Of a DNA stretch of 64,000 bases, positions 1-8,580 are shown piece by piece. Position 1 is the first letter of the stretch; every line of letters begins with the position of its first letter. This stretch comes from Delphinapterus leucas (lineage: Eukaryota > Chordata > Mammalia > Artiodactyla > Monodontidae), in assembly GCF_002288925.2 (NCBI RefSeq), contig NW_022097996.1, forward strand, positions 6,008,686 through 6,072,685, in the 5' to 3' direction. The notes under the pieces are model-generated. The model did not search any database and was not told the origin of the DNA. It saw only the letters and a program-made list of their open reading frames with translations. The position numbers and the translations under genes were made by a program.

Positions 1-169
1 TTAACAGATGCTTCACTATTAAAATATTTTCCCCCCAAGTCTCAAATATCGAAGAATCTTAAACCAGGTACGGTATCACTCCGCTTTCTTTTCTGGAAAA
101 AAAAAAAAAAAGGAAGCAGATATTGCTTTTCGAAGTATTTTGTAGGTAACCGAGGCAAGAAAGCCAGAA

Positions 170-330
170 GGCAGCGGGCGCAGTTCCGTGCGGGGCCGGG
201 AGCAGAGGCGGCGGGCGGTCCCCACGGAGGCGCGTCTCCAGCCCAGGCGGGCGCGGGGCCCGGGGCCCGGGGCGCGGGGCGCGGCGGGGCACGGCTGCGG
301 CTTTGACCTGGGCACGGTCTGGAAACGCCC
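170..330. promoter_or_regulatory. Small CpG-rich block with G-quadruplex motif
   Basis: Seen: base composition changes abruptly from AT-rich (1-165) to almost pure G/C with dense CpG. It contains four runs of GGGG (255-258, 262-265, 269-272, 276-279) separated by 3-nt loops, plus a fifth run at 286-289. Inference: a short unmethylated island or promoter-proximal element. The open frames across it are Pro/Arg/Gly-rich low-complexity products of GC-rich DNA and match no protein I know. At about 160 bp it is shorter than a classical CpG island, but CpG-rich DNA recurs at about 870-910. Confidence 0.6.
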
Positions 331-456
331 GCCTCAGCGTCTATGGACTTACCCACCATCACGTTACCCAGGCCAGGGCCGTCTTGGGTAGCTCATGTTA
401 TTGTGGCTGCTTTTGGAGATCATGGTGGAGACCCCGGGACCGACGGCCAAGCCGAT

Positions 457-602
457 TATAAATACTCTTACTTCCATGTTCTTCAGGGACACCAGCCCCA
501 GCGAAGGAAGACCTTGAGCTATTTCAAAGCGCAGACACCTCGATTCCCCGAATTTGTTGTGTGGCCGGTATCGGTGTTCCCCTGGTTTAACTAGCCTGTC
601 TG
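457..602 (+). promoter_or_regulatory. Candidate core promoter and first exon of a non-coding transcript
   Basis: Seen: TATAAATA at 457-464, just downstream of the GC-rich block, and a near-consensus 5' splice site (CTG|GTAAGT) whose intron would begin at 603. Inference: a TATA-driven start near 485-495 could give a short first exon ending at 602. A second donor-like site (ACTT|GTAAGT) begins at 854, and a minus-strand GTAAGT lies near 350. TATA-like and GTAAGT strings are common by chance and I know no transcript here, so this is only a candidate. The open frame through it (343-594) matches no known protein. Confidence 0.2.
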
Positions 603-3600
603 GTAAGTAACTGAATATTTTTTACAGCGTGTTCTGAGCTTATTTTCCAATTTTTATGAACAAACATATAAATACATCTCGGCATTCCTGCCTCTCCCAT
701 AAAAGCGGGCATCTGTGGAAAGCAGGTTTAGTTATCGGAGGGGAACCATTAAACACCAGTTTAAGAGGCAGGCCGGGAGGACGGCTCGTGGATGTTTAGA
801 CTGCTGGCCTTGGTGATCTTGAACGCATTATAACCGAAAATGGATCTCCACTTGTAAGTCACCTGGCCGCAGGGTACCGGGGCCGCGGTGCCCCGAGCGG
901 CGTGAGCGTCTCCAGAAAGCTCGCAGGATGTTGCGGGGGGTGGGTGGTGGTGGTGGTGGACGGTGGCAGGAACTGAAATGATCCCCGGGGCTTGGCCAGG
1001 AGCCGCAAGGGGAGGCTGATGTGTAGCTGAGGATTCCGCCCAAAGGGTTGGTGTGGAAAAGGGTGTCTACAGGAGCCCGCGGGGCCGTAAATTAGAGGGA
1101 GCCCACGCGGAGTGTGCAGGAGCCCGCGCTGAGCCTGGGACTTGCCGCTGGGCCTGGTGAGGGTCGCCCAGAGGAGACCAACTACACTACTTTGGGCGTC
1201 GTCTCTGGCAGGCAGGCGGAGTCAGGCCCGAGGCCACAAAGGGAGTCCCATCCAAAGGACTCAGCGAGCACAGTCCTTTTCTTGCCTGCTGCCTGCGTTT
1301 TGCGGGGTACACAGTTCGGGATGGAAGGCCAGGTCAGCACGAATAGAGGGCGGGGTTGGGGGGTACCCAACTCCTGAGCTGCCAGGGATTGGGGCAGCCG
1401 CCAGCCACTAACCCCAGAGCCCTGGGCAACAGCTTTGGGAAACATGTTTTAGGTTTTAGGTGGCTGGGCTGCAGGAGAGGGAAAGGAACCCAGGGAGGAT
1501 CGTAGAAATCCAGTCTGGGAAGTCCTCATGACGGCCCATTCAGTCCCTTCAGCAAGAGGTCAGTTTCCCTGGATGCCCCCAGCAGAGGTGTTAAGGCAGA
1601 GGACAGGAGGTGGGGAGTAGCTGAAACCAGACTGGTTGGTAAGTGCCCTTGGGGCTCAGAACAAAATAGCCACCTATAGCTTCGAACCGCCACCTTGGGT
1701 AGGTCTGCAGTTTTGAGCACAAGGAGAGTCTTTTAAAGACCTTGTTCTTCAAGGAAGGAATATAGGTAGTGTGGTCAGGGTTCTGTTTACATTTTCACCA
1801 GGGGAGGCCAACCCTAAATGTGTAAATACTGGTAGTTCAATCCTCTGATATTTGATACATTTTTAAAAAGTCTGTTTATAAAAACACATCTAGGCCTTGG
1901 GAGCAGGTAGACAAAGTAAGATGATTGCACCCTGGCTGGGAACGGATAAAAATGCAGGGAAAGTAGATGCAAGCTGCTTTCAGGCCAGGGGGAGTTTGGG
2001 GAATTGAAAGGAGGAGGAAGAGGCCAGGCAGAGGGCTGAGCAGGGGACTGGGATGCAGTGTCCACCAGAGGCGAGGGGCCTCCATGGGAAAGGCATCAGA
2101 ACTTGCCACTTTCAGCCTTTCCCATGCTCTCTTCGTTGAAACAAAAGATGGACGAACCCCTTCGTGGTCCCAGAGAGCCTGGCAAGTGATAGAAGAGATG
2201 GACAACATGGGACAGAAAACAGTCATAAATGATGCTAATCTGAACATCCGTCCTCATTGACCGTGTCACTATCAGTTAATTAACGTGATCCGAGGGTCTA
2301 GGGCCTCATGAATCTCCGAAGGCCAAAATGCAGAGGCTACAGCCCTAGAAAGGGGGCTTGGAGGCAGGGGACAAATGGGAGAATTCTAGGGTCCCTAACT
2401 GGCTGAGTTCCACTCTGAAAGCACAACAAAGTCCACTTTTTTTCTGTTAGTGCTGTCTTTGGGACATTTTGCTCCGGGTCTAGTGGGATGCTGGATTAGT
2501 CTGCTACTTTGGAAAGCTGTGAGGCAAAGATGCCGTCTCAGGTTTGCCCCCAGTTTAGGTGGCCTGTGCCTTCTGAGGGGCTACTGATGGAGCTGGTGGT
2601 AGTGGTGGTGATGGAGGGGAAAGTGGGAAAAGTAAAGGAGGAGGGGGAAGTTCCTGGCTTAGTTATCAGCCCAGGGACCCCATCCTGGTCTGTACTAGTG
2701 TGGCCTCTGGTGTGCTGCTCCCCAAAGGGCATGCATTCCGAGTACTCCAGGGGAGGTGACACGATTCAGGCTGAGGACCACTGAGCAGCTGAGAAGATGC
2801 GGGCTGGGGGCCGCCTGGGGTGCCTGCAGGAGGAATCCTGCAAGGATGAGGGCGTGCTAACGTCTTCCCCTTTTCTGAGGCCCTGAGCTGAGCTGCAACC
2901 AGTCTTACCTAGGCGGGGAGACTGCTTCACAGGAAGGGGGCTGGGGATGATGTTTGCGATCCTTGTAGCTGATGGTGTACCCACTGTGCTGCACATTACA
3001 TCTGCCTCCTTCAGCTAAGCAGACAGGACTGGGGTCCAACATTTATTCTGGGCCCGTGTCTCCTGTCTCTTTTCCCTCACTCCTACCCCTTCCCCTGAAA
3101 GGGAGTCAAAGGGCACGGGAATGGTTGCACACTCCCTTGCAAACGTTCTGGTCTTGTGAGATATTACTTTTAAAATAAATCTGGTTTAAACTAAATATTT
3201 TCTTAAAAACTTCAGTCTGTTTTTAGGGAAAATACAGATCTTTTCGAGGTATTTATTATTTCAAAGGCAAGGGCAGTTTGTATCTTGTGTTTTGCTCATG
3301 AGAACTCAAAATAAACTGGACCTGAAAATAACCAGGCCAGAGGGCCATAAACACACATTTTATGTTTACGGGAATTATGGCTCAATTCCCTTCAGCGTCT
3401 TTCAAATCTCATTTTCCCTTATTTTCTTAACCAACGTAGTGGAAGTGACTCTGGGCATTCCTTCAAGTATCTATAATGCTCTTCTGTGAGGTGAACCCCA
3501 GAACGTGCTAAGAGGCCCAGAAAGAACATGAAACCCAGAGAGTGGCAGCAAAAGCAGTGTGTTCTTGAAGATGTCACCCCAGCCTCACCTGCTCCAAGGA

Positions 3601-4149
3601 TGTGCTTCTTGTGACGCCTTAATTGCTCTGCATTTCTGTCTGTCAGAGGGTGGGGTTGAGTCATTGTACCTGCTGGCCACTTAGCCCCAGAACCTCTAGG
3701 ACAATCTAGAACCAGACATATTGTCTGAAGTGGCAGCAAGAGTCTCCCCTAACTGGGGTTTTGTAGTCCCTCCCTTTCTTGTGTACCTTTTGGCGAGTGA
3801 CGGTGGCCCCAGAAACGTGGTGGTGCTCGAAGTACACATCTACAAAGCAGAATCAAGTTTGATCGGACTCACGTCTGTTTCAGAAACGAAGGGCAGGAAG
3901 AGCTACCCTTGGCTCTTCGGAGGTTTCATTTCTCGTGAGCATTTTCTTGTTGGATCTTGGGGTGGGCCTGGGGTATTTGGTGAGTGAGCCCTTGTCCCTC
4001 CTCTTTCCCATCCGAACAGATCTGTGGCGACAGGGTGGGGAGGGGCTGATCCAGTTGCAGTGATGACTCTGGAGGGGCTGATTGCTCTGTGTTGATCAGG
4101 AAACAGTTAAGTCAGTGGAGAAAATTGGAACTTGCTGGGTGCTTGTAAC
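603..4149. other. Intergenic or intronic DNA, no gene seen
   Basis: Moderately GC-rich single-copy DNA with no recognisable coding exon and no lineage-specific repeat. Minor features are a second CpG-rich patch at about 865-910, a GGT-rich stretch at 937-966, and a GGT/GAT low-complexity patch at 2593-2625. A possible exon is bounded by 'tctgtttcag' (ending 3883) and a GTGAGT donor (from 3980). The scattered open frames (largest about 120 codons) are Ser/Pro/Leu-rich and lack any domain I recognise. Confidence 0.6.
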
Positions 4150-4262
4150 ACCCCCCCCCCGCATTTAGCCCCTCTCTCTCTCTTTCTCTCTTCTCTCCTC
4201 CCTTTCTACCTTCCTTTCCCTCTCTACCTCCTTCCCCTTTCTCTCCTTCCCTTGCTTCTAAT
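4150..4262. repeat. Polypyrimidine (CT-rich) low-complexity tract
   Basis: A run of ten C is followed by about 95 bases of almost uninterrupted C/T, with CT dinucleotide and CCTTT/CTTCC variants. The purine-free strand could form triplex (H-DNA) where mirror-symmetric. No gene overlaps it. Confidence 0.85.
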
Positions 4263-4369
4263 TTGCCTTCCAGCAATGTTTGGATTTATAGGGGTTTTGG
4301 TGTCATAGAACCTGAAAGTGGTGAATAAGACACTGGCTCATCCTTAAATAAAGTCCTTTAGAAAAATAT

Positions 4370-4465
4370 TTTAAAAATTGAAATATGACTGACATATAAC
4401 ATTGTGTACAATAATTAAGGTGTACACTGTACAAGAAACATCTTAATGTCCACTATGATGGGTGG
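4370..4465 (-). mobile_element. Old LINE-1 (L1M-type) 3'-end fragment
   Basis: The plus strand reads as the antisense of an ancient L1 3' UTR ('attgaaatatgactgacatataacattgtgtac', then 'ggtgtacactgtac'), after an A/T-rich tail. It is diverged, shows no target-site duplication and has no coding capacity. Family assignment is from memory of the L1M consensus. Confidence 0.5.
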
Positions 4466-6859
4466 TGGGAATTTGCATTTTCTCCAAATAATCAATGACT
4501 AGATCTTCATATTAACTGGCAAATGTGCTGCTGCTCTGGAGAGTCTTTATTGATAAGGGGGAACCTTTGCCAGGTAGCCACATGTGTCTGTAAAGCTAAA
4601 ATCCTTACTCAGACTGAAGGGAACAAGAGATAATGCACATGAAGGGGCCTCACTCTGGGTGGCATGATGTATATATACATGGGAAGTGTTACTAGTGTCA
4701 TTATGGTGGTCCTAAGAGGTATGATAAATCTGATCTTCGCTACTTTGTAGTAAAATATAGATGGAGTTTAGAGCAGAAGTGGTGTAAGAAAATACACCTC
4801 ACAGGATCTATGTCAACTACTCACTCACATTCTTGTTTCAATCAAATCACCTACACACACAAGCAATATTTTCTTCCAAGCCGGGAGGAGAGCATGCAAC
4901 ATGCAGAAGAGGAAGTAATTGTAATTTTGCATACACGCTCTAAGGAAATGGTAAGGAATAGACTTCAACTAGTCTGCAATACAGTCTGCGGTTCAGGATA
5001 AAATATGAAAGCAAATGGTAGCTTAAAGTGCAGGGCTTCGGACAAACCACTCAAGTGACTGAAGGGTCTGTTTGTGTCTGGAAGCCCCGGTGCCTTCCCA
5101 GTTCTAACTGCAGTGCGGCTCGCATTCCTGTTCTGAAGCCTCCTTTGCAAATTCACAGAGATAGATTTCTCTAGCCCTGGCAGTTGCTTTCAAACCCTTG
5201 CTAGTTTCTTCCGGGGCCTTTGCTTCTAGACGAGGGCTCGCCATGATGGCTGGGTTTCAGGTTAACAAAAAGAAACCGTTTTATTGTCGATATTAATGGC
5301 AAACCTCGATGTTTACAAGGCTTGGGTTCAGCAGATCAAAAGCAGCTTGGCTTGACTTCTCAATATTCTCTGGAGCTTAGACAATTAACTGCAATTTTGC
5401 TCCTAACGAAACAACACAGGGAAGTTCGTTCCAGAAACGCTGAAGGTAGTCTTTCAGCAGAGATTTTTTTTTTTTAACCTGTGTACAACCTGTCAGAATC
5501 TAAAACATTTGTCCACTGAAGCTGAGCTGAGTTTTGAAGGAAACCTCCTTAAGAAAATGTGTTGGCAAAGTGTCTTCGTTTGCAACGCCACGAGCCTGTT
5601 CAGCCCTGCATTCCAGCTTGCCTTTCTGGATCCGGCAGACTGAGGTCTCCCTGGTAATTTGGGTACACCGAGTCTCCAGTTAATGACAGATAATCAGCCT
5701 TTGGGTCATTCGGTCATTCTCTTATTACAAACCCCTCCTGCTCTCTCTGATCTCCTTTCAAACTATATTTCACACAAACAAATAAAGCAAGACAGGGACA
5801 AGTTCTTAAAAGAGAGAGAGAGAGAAATATTAGAAACTCCTGATACAGAATGCTACACAAGGAAAGGCAAGCTAAAAGAGGATAGGAGAGGACATCTTAT
5901 CCAAATGAACATGTTGTGTACAAGACATTAAAGGAAAAGGCTCTGGATTCTGTTAAAGTGACAGAAAATTAAAATAAAAATAATTGCAGGCAGAAAAGTT
6001 ATAACATAAACAGAGAAGGCAGGATGCTTGCTGGAAATGCGCAGCACCAGGAGGCGAATTTGTTGTTACAGATTATATATCTGCAGTGTGATTGGAGAGG
6101 CGAGACTTTGTTTCATTTTCCAGGAGAGAATGGATTTCCTTTTAATACCTGTGTGAGTGCCCACTTAAGTTAACACAGGCCAAAACCTCGAGGAACAAAA
6201 AATGGAATTGCATTCTTATTGCAAAGCATCCAACTTCAAACGAAGGAATTGGTTGCATACAGAAAAAGCAGAATTCCATTCAAAACACATTGAGAGACTC
6301 CACTAGACGCGGATGACTGATGCTTTTTTTGTTTTGCTGACAGAAGGCACAGATCATTCTTGGGGAAGTACCAACGAAGCCAGTTCTCCCTGCCCCCCCC
6401 CCCCACGGGGTCTCCATTTGCCCAGTCTACCTTTGGCTGTGACTCCAGAAAGATAAACTTCTGATTGGCCAAGGTACATCTCTGACCACATCCCTCTGGG
6501 AAAAGCCTGGGAACGTATAGCTCTAATAAGAGCCCTGGGGAGAGTGCCCCAGTGCCATTTTCCTGCCCCTGCCTGCCCTTAACAGTCCCTTTTGGCCCAA
6601 GTCCAGGGCTCCTGAAAGGTCAAAGTCTAGCCCCTGGTGTCATCTGCAAGCCCTAGGTTTTCAGTCCTGAGAGAGACTGGAACTTATTGCTCAGGACTCG
6701 ATCGACTCAAGTTCTCCAAGTCAGAGGGGCAGCTGGGGGATCAGCAGGTGACGAAAGTGTGACCCCTACATTGTCCTCAGCTGTGTGTCTGGCACCCCTC
6801 GACTTGCCAGCGGAGCTGGCAAACAACCCATGTCTCTCCCATGTTGAAGAATCCACACT
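4466..6859. other. Non-coding DNA, no gene seen
   Basis: Mostly single-copy DNA with a modest AT bias. It contains a short (AG)n run at 5809-5826, a T-run near 5466-5475 and a C-run near 6394-6405. The frame at 5659-5931 (90 codons, Lys/Glu-rich, extended by the AG repeat) resembles no known protein. I see no repeat of recent origin. Confidence 0.6.
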
Positions 6860-7115
6860 TCTTGGTTTCTTCTAGGCCCAGAGTAAATGCCACCTCCTCC
6901 AGGAAGCCTTTCCAGGTACGGCTTTCCTTCTCTCTGCTCCCGCAAATCAGGTCTCCCTTCTTATGAACTCCGTTCTGATGCCCTCTCCCCCAACCCCCAT
7001 CTGCTCTCCGGTCGATCTCTGGGCACACATCTTTCCCCTCCTGTGACTGTGGGTTCCCTGAGAGCCCAATCGAGGCACACCCAGTAGGTGCTTAAACAAC
7101 TTGTATAAAGGATGA
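6860..7115 (+). mobile_element. L2 (LINE) 3'-end fragment
   Basis: The sequence matches the remembered L2 3' end. It has a 'gtaaatgccacctcctccaggaagcctttcc' block, then a C/T-rich middle, then 'tgtgggttccctgagag' and 'agtaggtgcttaaacaactt' in the right order. L2 is an ancient, inactive mammal-wide LINE. This copy ends about 75 bp before the CpG island, so the island's 5' flank includes repeat-derived DNA. Confidence 0.75.
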
Positions 7116-7147
7116 CAGAGAAATCTGGTGAATTCTGCGTATCCCAG

Positions 7148-7164
7148 TTGCAATCGGATTGCAA
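7148..7164. promoter_or_regulatory. Perfect palindrome TTGCAATC-G-GATTGCAA
   Basis: Two 8-bp arms are exact reverse complements around a single G at 7156, about 25 bp upstream of the CpG island edge. TTGCAA/ATTGCAA half-sites resemble C/EBP-family elements. Binding is inference only; the symmetry is seen directly. Confidence 0.5.
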
Positions 7165-7404
7165 TTTTCTTTGTTTTGAAAGCGACCAAAACTAGCGGTG
7201 GAGGCGGACGTCGTCCCGAAGGGCACAGACCTTCATCTCCAAGCCCTCGGGAGAAGCAGGGGAAGGCACCTCGGCTGGACCGCGCGTCCGAGGGCTCCGC
7301 ATCGCCGGCGTGGGATGGAGAGCGGGGACCCAGCCCGGCCTGGTCTCCCCTGGCCCCTCCGCCTCCTGAGCTGTGGAGCAACAGCTGGCCGGGCGGACGC
7401 CGCG

Positions 7405-7545
7405 GACTGGTCTCTCTAAGCCTTGGTTTCCGCATCTGAGCAATGGGATAGCTACGCCGGCCGCGAGGATGCGCATGAAAGATGAATGAGATCAAGGCGC
7501 GCGCGGGGATGGACGCCGGACGCACAGGCTGCGCGCAATAAATGT
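7405..7545 (+). mobile_element. MIR fragment embedded in the CpG island
   Basis: The order of blocks fits the 3' two-thirds of MIR: 'agccttggtttccgcatctgagcaatggga', then a deletion-prone middle, 'gatgaatgagatcaaggcgc', then 'gcgcaataaatgtg'. These correspond to the MIR consensus 'cctcagtttcctcatctgtaaaatggga ... gctcaataaatgtt'. The spacer between blocks is strongly GC-shifted. Assignment is from memory of the consensus; the terminal AATAAATG is the clearest anchor. Confidence 0.6.
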
Positions 7546-7865
7546 GTTTTCTCTTCCTTCCTCTTGCGTGTCTCGCCTTGACTTCCAGCCGCCGCGACCC
7601 CCAGCCCGACAACCAGGGCCGGGTCGCGCCGGAGGGCGCCACCGGGCCTCGGGGCCCCAACCGCGCGGGCCGCCAGCGCGGGGGGGGGAGATGCGAGCGC
7701 GGGCGGAGTTTAGGCCGCGGCGGGCGGGAGGTCACAGCGCGGGGCGGGATGGGACGGACCTCTGCTCCCCCTTCTAACCCCGCTCAGCTCCGGGGCTTTT
7801 CGCCCGAGGCGGGCAGGAAGGGGTTAACGGCGCCCCTCCCCCCCAGCTTCTCTCCCGAGGTCTCA

Positions 7866-8030
7866 TTAGGGAACCCTCCCCGCTATTTTCAACATTTCCT
7901 CAATCAAGGGCCTTTAAATAGAGCTGCACAAACAAATTGGCGGCAAAAGCGTAGATCTTGTCACGATTGAGACCAATCCAATATTTCAGCCTTGTTTGCT
8001 TTGCAATTACGGGCAGGCTTGTGGCTTCGG
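7866..8030. promoter_or_regulatory. AT-rich core inside CpG island with clustered factor motifs
   Basis: Composition drops sharply to AT-rich between two GC-rich flanks. Visible motifs are TCAATCAA (7900-7907, PBX/HOX-like), TTTAAATA (7913-7920, TATA-like), GCGGCAAA (7940-7947, E2F-like on the minus strand), two abutting CCAAT boxes (7973-7977 and 7978-7982, NF-Y-type) and a homeodomain-type AATTA (8005-8009). Motif clustering at a composition break suggests a nucleosome-free promoter or enhancer core. Function and conservation are inferred. Confidence 0.5.
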
Positions 8031-8580
8031 TGCCACCGGGGCAAATCTGCCGCCGCCCGCTTTCTCTCCGCACCGGGCGGCGGAGGAAGGACTCGCGGAG
8101 CCGGCGCGGGGAGGGGCGGGGGGGGGGCGGAGAGGAGGCGGGTAGGGGGCCGGGCCGGGGGCCGGGGGCCTTTCCTGCACCCGGTGCGGAGGCGCGCGGA
8201 GCCGAGTTGAAGGGCTTCTCCTTCCCGGCCGAGCGGCTGGGGCGCACCTAGTGGTAACGCACCGTGCAGCGCGCACGTGGAGTCCAGGGTGTGTGCCCTT
8301 GCCCAGCTTCCTTTCTCCCCTCTTCCGTTCCCCTCTCGTCCATCCCATCCCATTTTCCTCCAGTACTTCCAGGCGGTTCCTGGATTTCCCGCTCTCTCTC
8401 GCTGTTAAACCTGCTAGCCGGCTCCGTGCCGTTTCCCATGGCTGCTTATTCTTGTTTGACTTTTCGTGCAAAGTAACTTTAACTCGGTTGCAGGAGGATA
8501 ACGCTCCAAGGCGTCTGGCCCGGCTCCCGCGGCCGCCCAGTCCTCCTTGAACCTGCTCCTTCGGCCGCTGCGGGCTAGCC

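Larger units (their letters stand above)
7190..8580. promoter_or_regulatory. Strong CpG island (orphan; probable promoter or regulatory hub)
   Basis: About 1.4 kb with very high G+C and frequent CpG, in two GC-rich halves (7190-7865 and 8030-8580) flanking an AT-rich core. Sp1/KLF-type GC boxes appear at about 7741-7748 and 8112-8128, the latter with a run of ten G. An E-box-like CACGTG lies near 8275. Long frames on both strands (up to 262 codons on the minus strand, 7735 to 6947) are Arg/Pro/Gly/Ala-rich and mutually overlapping. They are what CpG islands produce by chance, and no domain is recognisable. No coding exon with a convincing start and donor was found, so direction is unknown. 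Known context: intergenic CpG islands of this size usually mark promoters or Polycomb-regulated developmental loci. Confidence 0.85.

Noticed and set aside
792..833. Short hydrophobic frame (MFRLLALVILNAL) resembling a signal peptide start
   Set aside because: Only 13 codons before a stop, with no donor in frame. No evidence of an exon.
6947..7735. 262-codon minus-strand open frame, the longest in the window
   Set aside because: It spans the L2 fragment, the MIR and half of the CpG island. Composition is Arg/Pro/Gly/Ser-rich, it has no domain, and equally long frames exist on the other strand. It is a GC-content artefact.
7542..8471. Several 70-154-codon frames on both strands in the CpG island
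   Set aside because: They overlap each other in multiple frames, are low-complexity, and show no plausible start context and donor together. Not supported as genes.
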